Origin: Flavobacteriales bacterium
GTDB taxonomy: Bacteria; Bacteroidota; Bacteroidia; Flavobacteriales_F; PHOS-HE28
DNA: 64,000 bases
NCBI GenBank assembly: GCA_016704485.1
Contig: JADJAA010000001.1
Location: 558,001 to 622,000, forward strand
Reading direction: 5' to 3'
Part shown: positions 16,512-25,384 of the stretch, one piece after another
How the letters are laid out: each line of letters opens with the position of its first letter
Position numbering within the stretch: the first letter of the stretch is position 1
Notes under the pieces: generated by a model
Told to the model about the DNA's origin: nothing
What the model saw: the letters and a program-made list of their open reading frames with translations, nothing else
The model's database searches: none
Program-made: the position numbers and the translations under genes

Positions 16512-17516
16512 ATGCCAAGCCGTACAAAACCACTGATCGACACTCATGATCGCTTGCACAGGAGCTTGCGGTTGAGTATCGTGGATAAGTGCGACCTGCG
16601 CTGCACGTATTGCATGCCTGAAGACCAGGTCTTCCTGAAGCGCAAGGAGCTTATGACCCTGGAAGAGCTCGGCACAATCGCTCGCATTTTCGTAGAACAG
16701 TTCGGTATTACCAAGATCCGGATCACCGGTGGAGAACCACTTGTTAGACCGGATGTTGTTGAAATTGTCCGAGATCTTTCAACGCTCCCGGTCCAATTGG
16801 GGCTTACCACGAATGCTCATACGTTGCACCATCATCTGGATGGTCTTATTGCTGGTGGGTTGAAGAGCATCAATATCAGTCTGGATACGTTCCATGTGGA
16901 TCGGTTCAAGCAGATCACAAGGCGTGATGGCTTCCAGCGGGTATGGAACAATATCCAAGCGGCCCTAAAGAAAGGTCTTCGCGTAAAAGTGAACATGGTG
17001 GTCATGCGTGGGGTCAATGAGGACGAATTGGTACGTTTCGTGGAACTGACCCGCGACCATGATGTGCATGTCCGTTTCATTGAGTTCATGCCCTTTGCTG
17101 GAAATCATTGGGGGCGTGAACGTGTATTCACCTACGCTGAAATGTTGGAGCGCATTGGCATTTCCTATCCATTCGAGAAATTGAATGACGACCCGCACAG
17201 CACAGCAAAATCATACAGAGTGCCGAACTGGCCAGGAACGTTCGCAGTGATCAGCACGGTAACGGAACCGTTCTGCGGCACATGTGATCGGTTGCGCATT
17301 ACTGCGGAAGGCAAAATGCGCAATTGTTTATTCTCGCGAGAAGAAACCGACCTGTTGAAAGCCATGCGCAGTGGAGCAGACCTTGGCCCGTTGATCGAAG
17401 CAAATGTATTGGCGAAGCATAAGATGCTCGGCGGGTTACCACCTTTCAAGGCCGCTTCCGAAACGGAGGTATTGAACCACCTAAGTGCTCGGCCAATGGT
17501 GAGCATTGGTGGGTGA
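16512..17516 (+). CDS. moaA: GTP 3',8-cyclase MoaA
   Basis: 334 residues from ATG 16512 (the frame extends to 16458, but family N-termini begin near LIDTHDRLHRSLRLSI). MoaA, a radical SAM enzyme, makes the first Moco intermediate from GTP. The N-terminal cluster motif is CDLRCTYC (about 28-35). Then follow IRITGGEPLVRPDV, a long TIM-barrel region with SLDT, and the C-terminal GTP-binding cluster CGTCDRLRITAEGKMRNCLFS. The terminal Gly-Gly needed for activity is present (SIGG). It points toward the moaC-moaB operon on the other strand and ends 22 bp from it. Confidence 0.96.
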   Translation: MPSRTKPLIDTHDRLHRSLRLSIVDKCDLRCTYCMPEDQVFLKRKELMTLEELGTIARIFVEQFGITKIRITGGEPLVRPDVVEIVRDLSTLPVQLGLTTNAHTLHHHLDGLIAGGLKSINISLDTFHVDRFKQITRRDGFQRVWNNIQAALKKGLRVKVNMVVMRGVNEDELVRFVELTRDHDVHVRFIEFMPFAGNHWGRERVFTYAEMLERIGISYPFEKLNDDPHSTAKSYRVPNWPGTFAVISTVTEPFCGTCDRLRITAEGKMRNCLFSREETDLLKAMRSGADLGPLIEANVLAKHKMLGGLPPFKAASETEVLNHLSARPMVSIGG

Positions 17517-17538
17517 GCGCAATTAAGTCACACCACTT

Positions 17539-18456
17539 TTACTGCCCGTGCCGGAATGCGTGTTCCTGCACTTTTAGCACGTGTAGAACGAAAGGGAACA
17601 AGGCATCCATGGTCTCTTGCGCACCGCGTGTTGATCCGGGTAACGTGATCACCAACGTGCGACCGATCATTCCGGCGATACCACGTGACATGATAGCTAA
17701 AGGCATACGATCCTGCCCATATGCGCGTGCGGTTTCCATGATTCCCGGTATTTCGCGATCCAGGATCGACGCTATCGCATCCGGGGTGTTATCCCTAGGA
17801 GAAAGTCCTGTACCACCGGTCGTAAGGATCAGGTCAACACCCAACTTGGCCCATTGCTGGACTTGTGCCTTGATGGGATCGGTATCATCCGGAACCGTTG
17901 CGACTTCAATAACATTCAGGTTCAATTGCTCCAACCGCTCTTTGAGCCTCGCTCCCGCAGTGTCTTTCTTCTTACCCGCAGAAACCTGATCCGAACAGAC
18001 CAGCACCGCTGCTTTCCGAGGTGTAGCAAAATCGTCCTTCCAATCACTTTTGCCGCCTTTTTTCTCTACCAACCGGATGCGATCGATGGTGATGCCTTTG
18101 TCGATCGGCTTCAGCATATCATAGATCGTTAGTGCCGCTACGCTAGCGCCATGCATGGCTTCCACTTCAACCCCGGTGCGGTATATGGTGCGCACTTTCA
18201 CGTTTATGATGATGGAACTATCCGTGACCTCAAAATTGACCTCGGTGTGTTCCACGGGTAATGGATGGCAATCCGGGATCATGTCCGAAGTGCGTTTTAC
18301 ACCGAACAAGGCGGCAATTCTTGCTGCTTCCAACACATCTCCCTTGGGCACTTTCTTCGCTCGTACGACATCGATCGTCGTTGTGGAACTCACGGTTACC
18401 GTGGCTTGCGCAATGGCCTCACGCAGTGTTGTTGATTTATGAGTGATGTCGATCAT
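17539..18456 (-). CDS. bifunctional cyclic pyranopterin monophosphate synthase MoaC / MoaB-MogA domain
   Basis: 305 residues from ATG 18456 (MIDITHKS), with an in-frame ATG at 18474 also possible. Residues 1-150 are MoaC, which rearranges the MoaA product to cPMP: IPDCHPLPVEHTEVNFEV, TGVEVEAMHGASVAALTIYD and KGITIDRIRL. Residues 155-305 are a MoaB/MogA-like molybdopterin adenylyltransferase domain: VCSDQVSAGKKKD, ILTTGGTGLSPRDNTP, LPGSTRGAQ. The fusion joins an early and a late step of cofactor synthesis in one polypeptide. Last gene of the Moco operon, overlapping moaE. Confidence 0.92.
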   Translation of the reverse strand: MIDITHKSTTLREAIAQATVTVSSTTTIDVVRAKKVPKGDVLEAARIAALFGVKRTSDMIPDCHPLPVEHTEVNFEVTDSSIIINVKVRTIYRTGVEVEAMHGASVAALTIYDMLKPIDKGITIDRIRLVEKKGGKSDWKDDFATPRKAAVLVCSDQVSAGKKKDTAGARLKERLEQLNLNVIEVATVPDDTDPIKAQVQQWAKLGVDLILTTGGTGLSPRDNTPDAIASILDREIPGIMETARAYGQDRMPLAIMSRGIAGMIGRTLVITLPGSTRGAQETMDALFPFVLHVLKVQEHAFRHGQ

Positions 18457-18932
18457 GAACGATTCGTTTTCCACTTGTGCGCATCATCATCGAACAATTC
18501 GCGACCGAAGATCGGTAGTTCCTTCTTCACCGCATCAACAACGAAAGCGACCGCTTCACGCGCTTGCCGACGATGGGGTGCACTGGCAAATACCATGAAA
18601 CATAATTTCCCAGCGGGGATCCTTCCCAGGCTGTGGTACACATGCAAACAAGTTATTGTCGGCCACCGATCGAACGCATCTTCGCGGATCGCGGTCATGC
18701 GCTCCAATGCCATGTCCTTGTATGCGGTATACTCGATCGCCGTGACCGTATTCGCTGGTCGATCCATACCAGAACCTGCATCCATATACGCACGGATCTG
18801 ACCTAGAAAAATTTCATGCGCGCCGATATCCATGCGCGTTGCATGCTTCGAGATACTTTCTGAGATGAAGCCTGGATCGATGGCTCCTTCAATAAAAATG
18901 TCATGCTTCCGATGTGTGCTCTTCTCTTTCAT
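18453..18932 (-). CDS. moaE: molybdopterin synthase catalytic subunit MoaE
   Basis: 159 residues. Large subunit of molybdopterin synthase; it transfers sulfur from the MoaD C-terminus to cPMP. It contains GAHEIFLGQIRAYMD (conserved GA...F.G.vR), EYTAYKDMALERM, HSLGRIPAGKLCFMVFASAP, and the Lys-Lys-Glu-Leu-Pro-Ile segment (AVKKELPIFGRE) that carries the catalytic lysine. The start codon overlaps the moaD stop by 4 bp and the stop overlaps the moaC-moaB start, the arrangement expected for translational coupling of the two synthase subunits. Confidence 0.95.
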   Translation of the reverse strand: MKEKSTHRKHDIFIEGAIDPGFISESISKHATRMDIGAHEIFLGQIRAYMDAGSGMDRPANTVTAIEYTAYKDMALERMTAIREDAFDRWPTITCLHVYHSLGRIPAGKLCFMVFASAPHRRQAREAVAFVVDAVKKELPIFGRELFDDDAHKWKTNRS

Positions 18933-19153
18933 CCTCCTGCGAATGGCGGTAGTACCGCGATCTCTTCATCACCTGAAAGTTCCATTTCACCATGCACGAT
19001 GGAACGATCGACCGCAATGCTATAGCTCAGGTCGTTCAGCCCATTGATGCGTGTTCCCAGTTGATCACGGAGCTCTTCCATGTTCTTCGCGTTCAGTTCA
19101 AGTGTTCCCACCTCCGCACGTTCCGCTATCATACCGAACAACAATACTTGCAT
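18929..19153 (-). CDS. moaD: molybdopterin synthase sulfur carrier subunit MoaD
   Basis: 74 residues with a ubiquitin-like fold. It ends in VLPPFAGG, the C-terminal Gly-Gly that is adenylated by a MoeB-type enzyme and thiocarboxylated. The N-terminus MQVLLFGMIAERAE is typical. 3 bp separate it from mobA upstream, and it overlaps moaE by 4 bp. Confidence 0.94.
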   Translation of the reverse strand: MQVLLFGMIAERAEVGTLELNAKNMEELRDQLGTRINGLNDLSYSIAVDRSIVHGEMELSGDEEIAVLPPFAGG

Positions 19154-19156
19154 GGC

Positions 19157-19735
19157 TCAAAGATCGCTCGGAGAGTTGATGTTGCGAAATAAATTCAAGG
19201 GCCAGCCGAATTTTCCAGGTACGATATCCATGAAATGCGTATCCACCGTAACCAGTGCATCGCTCAACCGGTAGCTCCCTTTGCTCAAGCAATTCTCGAA
19301 CGATTCCAGACTTCGCTTGTGATAAGCCGCCGCCATCGGTTCTACTTTTCCAGCATGTCGTGGAACAATGGCATCACCACCGTTATCCAACGCATTCTTC
19401 AACTGGATGAGTAGGCGATCATTGATGGACGGCATATCACAGGCAGTGACCAATACTTTCACATACCGTGCATGCTTCAATGCCGTCGCAATACCTCTTA
19501 GCGGCCCATCACCGGGGGAATCATCCGGTATTACATGCGACCAATGTTCTGCGTATTTTTCTGGATCACCGATCACGATCACTTCTCGGGCCAACGGCCG
19601 TAACCGCTCGATACCAAGTTGCAACAACGTTACACCTTCATGCTCGATCATCGCTTTGTCATGGCCCATTCGGCTGCTTTTACCACCGGCAAGAACAACG
19701 CCTGTCCAACCTCGATCGCTCATTTCGGTAACCAA
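19157..19735 (-). CDS. mobA: molybdenum cofactor guanylyltransferase MobA
   Basis: 192 residues. It links GMP to Mo-molybdopterin to form MGD, the form used by formate dehydrogenases of the DMSO reductase family, so it fits with fdhF in this window. The nucleotidyltransferase signature VVLAGGKSSRMGHDK is at residues about 13-27, DSPGDGPLRGIATAL at about 72, and VTACDMPSI at about 95. The start overlaps the moeA stop by 16 bp. Confidence 0.93.
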   Translation of the reverse strand: MVTEMSDRGWTGVVLAGGKSSRMGHDKAMIEHEGVTLLQLGIERLRPLAREVIVIGDPEKYAEHWSHVIPDDSPGDGPLRGIATALKHARYVKVLVTACDMPSINDRLLIQLKNALDNGGDAIVPRHAGKVEPMAAAYHKRSLESFENCLSKGSYRLSDALVTVDTHFMDIVPGKFGWPLNLFRNINSPSDL

Positions 19736-20904
19736 TGTACTTCGATGGGATCGTCCTTCAAATACGACCGCCTGTTCTCCGGAACATAGGCCAGCACATC
19801 GGCATGTACCAAGCTATGGAGCATGTGTGAACCTTCGTCTCGCAGTAGCTCCACATGACCATCGCGTACGATCGCTGCACGGAATTCCGCACGATCCCCT
19901 TTTACGACCAGTGGATCGCGGAGCTTCAGAACATTGCTCTTCAGTCCGGGATCTGCTGCACCTTGCATCGCTTGTAAAAATAGCACTACGTATTCCCAGA
20001 ACAAGACCATGACAGCGCGCGGATTTCCGGGTAGACCGAAAACGAACTTGCCGTTGATCCTTGCAAATAACATCGGCTTTCCCGGCTTCTGGGCTACGCA
20101 ATGAAAGATCAGTTCCGCACCCATTTGCTGCAGCACCGGTAACACCAGATCATGATCACCGACCGAAACACCGCCAGTACAGATCACGACCTCAGAAACT
20201 TCCAACGCACGTTCGAATGACCAGCGCAATTCATCCATACTATCGCGTGCGGTGAAAACCTCATTCCCTGCGCAGCTAAGGACTTCCTTCAATGCTACGG
20301 ATAACATGAGGTCATTACTGCTGAATATTTTTCCAGGTGCTGGTGTAGCACCTGGCTCAGTGAATTCTCCACCCGTTCGAATGATCGATACCTCAGGAAC
20401 GCGACCCACAGGCACAGTGACAACTCCAACGGATGCCAACAGACCGATCGCGGATGCATTCAAGAAGGTTCCCTTTACGACTACCGTTCCTTCCGCTTTG
20501 ATCTGCTCACCTTGCTTGCGGATATTCCCGCCCCGAACCAGGCGAGCATCATCAACTGTGATCATATCTCCGTCCCGTGTACAATACTCCTGCATGACCA
20601 CGGTATCGGCTCCTTCTGGCACTTCGGCACCGGTGAATATCCGTACACACTGGGCTGGACCAACAGCGTTGTCCAACGTACCACCGGCCTGTACTTCATC
20701 ACACACCTGCATCGGGCCATGTACATCCTCAAAGTGGAACGCATAACCATCCACCGCACTGCAATTGAACAACGGATGATCGAATGGTGCACGAATATCA
20801 GATCCTGCAAAATGATCGGACGCCTTTGCGATCGGAAGGTCGATCACCACTGGATCCGGCACTGCCGCCATCATCAACCGTTTTGCTTCCGATACTGATA
20901 TCAT
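19720..20904 (-). CDS. moeA: molybdopterin molybdenumtransferase MoeA
   Basis: 394 residues. It inserts molybdate into adenylated molybdopterin. Segments seen are FNCSAVDGYAF (about 45), RIFTGAEVPEGADTVVMQEY (about 90), CTGGVSVGDHDLVLPVL (about 240, the MoCF-binding loop) and FVFGLPGNPRAVMVLF (about 282, the PGNP motif). C-terminal domain IV is present. The gene overlaps the TauE/SafE permease gene by 4 bp. Confidence 0.95.
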   Translation of the reverse strand: MISVSEAKRLMMAAVPDPVVIDLPIAKASDHFAGSDIRAPFDHPLFNCSAVDGYAFHFEDVHGPMQVCDEVQAGGTLDNAVGPAQCVRIFTGAEVPEGADTVVMQEYCTRDGDMITVDDARLVRGGNIRKQGEQIKAEGTVVVKGTFLNASAIGLLASVGVVTVPVGRVPEVSIIRTGGEFTEPGATPAPGKIFSSNDLMLSVALKEVLSCAGNEVFTARDSMDELRWSFERALEVSEVVICTGGVSVGDHDLVLPVLQQMGAELIFHCVAQKPGKPMLFARINGKFVFGLPGNPRAVMVLFWEYVVLFLQAMQGAADPGLKSNVLKLRDPLVVKGDRAEFRAAIVRDGHVELLRDEGSHMLHSLVHADVLAYVPENRRSYLKDDPIEVHWLPK

Positions 20905-21629
20905 GCCCAGAACAATTTTATGGAAGCCAGGAACAGAACGAAACCCAGCAGCTGCCGTAGTCGTGGTTCATTCAATCGCTGTGCTCCAAAATAACCTCCG
21001 GCCAAACCACCGACCACTGCGGCCAGCACCCATCCGACCACTTCATTACCCAACTCCATTCCATCCATCGCGATCCGTAACACGCCACTTGCGCTATTCA
21101 CGAAGATGAACAACGCGCTTACCGCTGCGGTCTCTTTTGCATTCGCCCATCCCAAAAGCAGGATCAATGGACTAAGCAGGATCCCACCACCGATGCCGAT
21201 CACTCCGGATACAAGGCCCAACACCGCACCAGTGATCAATGCCAATGGTATGTTCACCTCCTTGCTTTTTAAAGGTGCACTCCCGAAAAGCCCAACGAGC
21301 CTTGCCACCGCGAACAACAAACAAACTGCGAGTATCCGTTTGTAAATAAGTGGATCGACACTGATCCCTGCGCCGATGAACGCAAATGGAACGGATGCTA
21401 GCGCGAACGGCCAAAAGAGCTTCCAGCGAAAATGACCACCGCGTGCAAATTGTGTGAATGATATGGCGCTTACGAAAAGGTTCATGATCAATGCGGACGG
21501 CCTCATGACATCCTGCGAATAACCGAGCAACGCCATTACAACCAAATAACCACTTGCTCCACCGTGACCCACTGATGCATAGAAAAAGCCGATCACGGCC
21601 AACACACTCAATACAAGAACTGCATTCAT
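20901..21629 (-). CDS. TauE/SafE family permease inside the Moco operon
   Basis: 242 residues with about eight hydrophobic helices. The family hallmark appears twice: GFFYASVGHGGASGYLVVMAL near the N-terminus and LGLVSGVIGIGGGILLSPLI at about 140-160. TauE/SafE proteins move sulfite, sulfoacetate or other organosulfur anions across the inner membrane. Here the gene overlaps moeA and the moeB-like gene by 4 bp on each side, so it is an integral part of the operon. This suggests a role connected to the cofactor, for example oxyanion or sulfur-compound traffic. That is an inference from position only. Confidence 0.88.
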   Translation of the reverse strand: MNAVLVLSVLAVIGFFYASVGHGGASGYLVVMALLGYSQDVMRPSALIMNLFVSAISFTQFARGGHFRWKLFWPFALASVPFAFIGAGISVDPLIYKRILAVCLLFAVARLVGLFGSAPLKSKEVNIPLALITGAVLGLVSGVIGIGGGILLSPLILLLGWANAKETAAVSALFIFVNSASGVLRIAMDGMELGNEVVGWVLAAVVGGLAGGYFGAQRLNEPRLRQLLGFVLFLASIKLFWA

Positions 21630-22342
21630 CCGCGTATAATGCGTTGTTGATCCGCTGCTATGAGTTCTGGATCATCTGGTTGTTGAGGCGGTGCTATACG
21701 CATCCATCGACCGTGCTTAAGATCGCAAATATCCATGTGATCCGCGCCTCCATTCCCGCCGTTGATCAGATCCGAAATGCGCCATGCCATTAGTGCTGCT
21801 GCCATGTTCGGTACCATTACCGGTACGTTCTGCATATCGCAACCATCCTGATCCATTCCGATCTTTCCGGGATAATAATCGCGCAGCCCGAACCCTTTTC
21901 CCCTTGGTACCAGTGGCACATGCAGCGTTAATACCTGGAACTGTTCCGTGAAGACGGATCCGCTTACCAATGGAAGTTCATGTTCCTCACAATACCGATC
22001 GATCAGCACGCGCGCATGTAGATCATCCGTGCAATCGGCAACAACGGAAGCACCCCGAAGCAATTCATCCGCATTGGCTGCTCCGATGAACTGCGGAATG
22101 GGAACGATCTTCATTTCCGTAGCGGTATGTCGCATCCGTTCCGCAGCTGCCTCCACTTTCAGGCGATCAATATCCGATGGTCCATAAAGCGGTTGGCGCT
22201 TAAGATTGGAGCGTTCCACTGTATCACCATCAATTATGGAACATTGATCCAAAGGAAGTGTTGCAAGCATCGGGATCAGCGCACAGCCTACAGCCCCTGC
22301 CCCGATCACAATGACATGCTTATGGCCATCCTTTTCTCCCAT
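21626..22342 (-). CDS. MoeB/ThiF/HesA family adenylyltransferase
   Basis: 238 residues, first gene of the operon. Residues 10-35 hold the Rossmann ATP-binding motif VIGAGAVGCALIPML. Then come DGDTVERSNLKRQPLYG with the conserved Asp, Arg, Asn, Arg and Gln of E1-like enzymes, DRLKVEAA, and ADCTDDLHARVLID. In this context it is expected to adenylate the MoaD Gly-Gly terminus. It lacks the two zinc-binding CxxC pairs of E. coli MoeB (only single Cys occur in GCDMQNVP and DICDLK) and has no rhodanese domain, so sulfur must be supplied by another protein. Confidence 0.88.
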   Translation of the reverse strand: MGEKDGHKHVIVIGAGAVGCALIPMLATLPLDQCSIIDGDTVERSNLKRQPLYGPSDIDRLKVEAAAERMRHTATEMKIVPIPQFIGAANADELLRGASVVADCTDDLHARVLIDRYCEEHELPLVSGSVFTEQFQVLTLHVPLVPRGKGFGLRDYYPGKIGMDQDGCDMQNVPVMVPNMAAALMAWRISDLINGGNGGADHMDICDLKHGRWMRIAPPQQPDDPELIAADQQRIIRG

Positions 22343-22417
22343 GCGACCAAGTTACTGCGATATTCCTGGTTGTCCGTTCTCCTTCATTGGTCTTGGAACA
22401 ACCCCCGGCAATGAAAA

Positions 22418-22456
22418 CAAAAAGCTCCCGACCTGGATCCAGGTCGGGAGCTTTTC
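22418..22456 (-). terminator. strong terminator between the UnbV gene and the Moco operon
   Basis: A perfect inverted repeat, AAAAGCTCCCGACCTG and its complement around GATC, with A-rich and T-rich flanks. It lies 20 bp after the stop of the gene at 22476-25313 on the minus strand and separates that gene from the moeB-like gene. Confidence 0.92.
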
Positions 22457-22475
22457 AACTTTTCCATCGATGCTA

Positions 22476-25313
22476 TTACTGCAGCACGATCTGATGAACA
22501 CTATTGCCTTCCGCGTGTTGAACACGGATCACATATTCACCGCGTGAAAGATCGCTGAGATCCATGTTCATGCGACCATTCTGTTGTGCGTCTGCAACAT
22601 TGATGCTGCGGACCAAACGTCCGGTGACATCCATTATTTCAACGGTCACCTTTCCTTTCACATCACCAAAAGCCATGGTAATGTTGTCGTGTGCCGGGTT
22701 CGGGAAAACCTGCACAAGACCATTCGCGTCGTTCTCATCCAGGCCAACTGTGCCAACGAATACGACGACTTCCGTCAACGGACCTTCGCATGTAACCCCT
22801 TCACTGCTCACCTCCCAATCATAGAAGAAGTAATAGTATGCGGTCGCATTCGCACCACCAACACTGCTGCTTGTGATCTCGCCGACAGTGCCCAAGGCAT
22901 AGGGATAGGTAGGGTTGCTGCCCAACGCATCGCGCCAAAGTTGTGGGTTACCGCCAACAACACGCAAGCCGTAAGGACCACCAGCTGGTACAGCGAAATT
23001 GAGATCCACACGGCTTTCACCATCGGGAACGCTGAATGAACCCGTTGCCAATGTGGCTCCGGTGTTGTAGTTCGTCAATGCAATGGTCCGGTTACCCGCA
23101 CCACTTGCATACACCTTTACCGAAACAAGCGTGAAGTCCTCGAATGCACTGAACACTTGGTAGTTGTCCGCATTGGTATGGTAGGCACCTGTTGTGCTGT
23201 TATCAACTCTGCCTCCGAATGCTTGTCCACCACCGTATTGCGTGCTCGATGATGCCCAATACGAAGTTGTCGTGTTCAATACTGGCGTATCATAGCTGTT
23301 ACCTGTTCCAACAACGGCACCGCCTGCGGCCTGATCGTACCACGTGATGTTATCACCAACGGCAGATATCTGTGCTGTGTTCCCAATTGCGATGGAAGCT
23401 CCTGTTCCACTTGGAGCATCGGGTGCATCAAGGACCGAAACGCTGATCGCATCACTTGTGAATGCACCGCACGTTCCATCGATCGTAACCGCGTATGATC
23501 CGGCTTCTGTAACTGATATCGTTTGTGTGGTGGCTCCTCCGGTCCACGTATAGCCTGATGCACTGGATGAGGTCAACTCGACTGATCCGCCTTCGCAGAA
23601 TTCCGTCTCTCCAACTACTGCTACACTTGGAGTTTCATCCGGACTCTGTTGAACGAAAATGCTTGCCGTACCCGTGCAACCAGTGCCATCATCCACCGTT
23701 ACCGTGTAATTTCCTGGTTGGGAAACGGTAATGCTCTGGGTCGTCTCCGCATTGCTCCATGTATAGTTGAACCCTGCATCCGCAGTGAGTGTTACTGAAT
23801 CTCCATTTCCACAAATGATCGGGGCGCCTGAAGTGGCGATGGCAACCGTTGGACTGATACATAGGTCCTCGATCACCACTATGGTCTGATCCACTGCAAG
23901 ATCAGTGAAGGTTTCCACCAGCCCACTTGGCCAGTTGATGGTCATGGTAGGGATCGTGGTAGCGTTACCAATACCGAAATTACACGCAAAGCTCGTTACA
24001 ATTCCATAGCTCTCACCAGCGCGGACCTCACGTATCTGCGTGCCCCAAGGACCTGTTATCGTAACGCGAGCACCGATCGCATCCCGATTGCTTTGGACAC
24101 CCCGCAACTGAACGGTGAACCAATGATTAGCGTTCGTGTTATTCAACCACAAACGATCAGGATAGCTAGCATCAGAATCGATATAACCACCACCATAGTT
24201 CGCGAACACGTCCTGGAATCCATCATTATTCAGATCTCCTGTAGCGAAGCTGTGCATGCTCTTATTGCTCGGAAATGTGTTGGCTATTTCCGTAAAGGTG
24301 TTATCCGCATCATTCATGTAAACATGTGCACTGCCCGAGCCACCAGCGATCATTACATCCAAGAAACCATCATTATCCAGATCAACGAATTTGCTCTGCA
24401 AGAAGAATCCGGAAACCTCCATTCCGCAACCCGCCGTGATATCCGTGAAGTGACCGGTTCCATCATTCTCGAACAACTCGATCGTACCATCGTGTGTGGT
24501 CACGACCTGGTCCAGATCCCCATCATTATCAATATCCCCGAAATCGGCGGACCAGGATTGGCTCTTGTTCAACAATCCGAACTCCTCCGCTTGGTCGGTG
24601 TAGTTGTTATTGCCATCGTTAACGAACAAGCGGTCCCAGCGGCGTGGATCTTCTGGATCATTAACCCCTTGGCGGCAATGTGCAATGAAAAGATCGAGGT
24701 CACCGTCGTCATCAAAATCGATCCATACGCTACCGTAGTTGCCGCTCATATCGGATACCGGATCCGTCGCATAATTTATGTAGTTATTATACGGCAAGCC
24801 ACCGTTCTGGTCGTTGATCCACGTTTTCGAGGGACCTACATCATTACAAGCGAAGTAGTCATTATAACCATCGTTGTTAATGTCGGCGATATTCACGCAT
24901 TGGGTGAACAGCGACCCATTGTTCAGGTCGGTAAGCGTACTAACGCCAACACTTGCTATGCTCAAGAAATGTGTTCCGTCGGAATTTCCTCCGCAGACAA
25001 GGTCCTTGTGCCCGTCGTTGTCCATGTCGCCAATGGCCATTCCCCATTGCCCGGAGTTTGAAACCGTTCCGTAGTCCTCTAGTGTGAACGAACCATCCGC
25101 ATTCTGATAATCCACATAAAAATGTTTACTGTCATGCAACTTGGCTATGTCGTCCAAGCCATCGCCGTTCATATCAACAACTCCCATGCAACCACCACTC
25201 GTAGTGGTATTGCTGAGCAAATTGCTAGCATTGGTAAATGCCACCTGACCGTGGCCAAGTAACGGTACTGTAACAAGGGATAAGGTTACCCAGAGGGTAG
25301 AATTCAATCGCAT
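22476..25313 (-). CDS. secreted FG-GAP/VCBS and ASPIC/UnbV protein with T9SS type A domain
   Basis: 945 residues. Signal peptide 1-22. Residues about 30-400 contain repeated FG-GAP/VCBS motifs with calcium-loop-like segments (DMNGDGLDDIAKL, DIDNDGDLDQVVTT, DLDNDGFLDVMIAGG), predicted to form a beta-propeller. Residues about 405-480 are an ASPIC/UnbV domain (GARVTITGPWGTQIREVRAG, then NWPSGLVE). After that come two or three Ig-like repeats of the type SVTLTADAGFNYTWS...PGNYTVTV, a jelly-roll-like domain, and a T9SS type A domain (VFPNPAHDNITM, IMDVTGRLV, LSRGEYVIRV). It is exported to the cell surface or medium; its binding partner is unknown. No catalytic motif is seen. Confidence 0.92.
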   Translation of the reverse strand: MRLNSTLWVTLSLVTVPLLGHGQVAFTNASNLLSNTTTSGGCMGVVDMNGDGLDDIAKLHDSKHFYVDYQNADGSFTLEDYGTVSNSGQWGMAIGDMDNDGHKDLVCGGNSDGTHFLSIASVGVSTLTDLNNGSLFTQCVNIADINNDGYNDYFACNDVGPSKTWINDQNGGLPYNNYINYATDPVSDMSGNYGSVWIDFDDDGDLDLFIAHCRQGVNDPEDPRRWDRLFVNDGNNNYTDQAEEFGLLNKSQSWSADFGDIDNDGDLDQVVTTHDGTIELFENDGTGHFTDITAGCGMEVSGFFLQSKFVDLDNDGFLDVMIAGGSGSAHVYMNDADNTFTEIANTFPSNKSMHSFATGDLNNDGFQDVFANYGGGYIDSDASYPDRLWLNNTNANHWFTVQLRGVQSNRDAIGARVTITGPWGTQIREVRAGESYGIVTSFACNFGIGNATTIPTMTINWPSGLVETFTDLAVDQTIVVIEDLCISPTVAIATSGAPIICGNGDSVTLTADAGFNYTWSNAETTQSITVSQPGNYTVTVDDGTGCTGTASIFVQQSPDETPSVAVVGETEFCEGGSVELTSSSASGYTWTGGATTQTISVTEAGSYAVTIDGTCGAFTSDAISVSVLDAPDAPSGTGASIAIGNTAQISAVGDNITWYDQAAGGAVVGTGNSYDTPVLNTTTSYWASSSTQYGGGQAFGGRVDNSTTGAYHTNADNYQVFSAFEDFTLVSVKVYASGAGNRTIALTNYNTGATLATGSFSVPDGESRVDLNFAVPAGGPYGLRVVGGNPQLWRDALGSNPTYPYALGTVGEITSSSVGGANATAYYYFFYDWEVSSEGVTCEGPLTEVVVFVGTVGLDENDANGLVQVFPNPAHDNITMAFGDVKGKVTVEIMDVTGRLVRSINVADAQQNGRMNMDLSDLSRGEYVIRVQHAEGNSVHQIVLQ

Positions 25314-25384
25314 GATCTAAACGGGTTTAGGTTCCTTCGTGAATAATTAGGGGTCGCAAGTTACTGGCAAGGTAAAGAACTTGG

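Noticed and set aside
24093..25061. 322-residue plus-strand frame opposite the FG-GAP gene
   Set aside because: Ile/Val-rich repetitive chain produced by the reverse complement of Asp/Asn/Gly-rich FG-GAP repeats.
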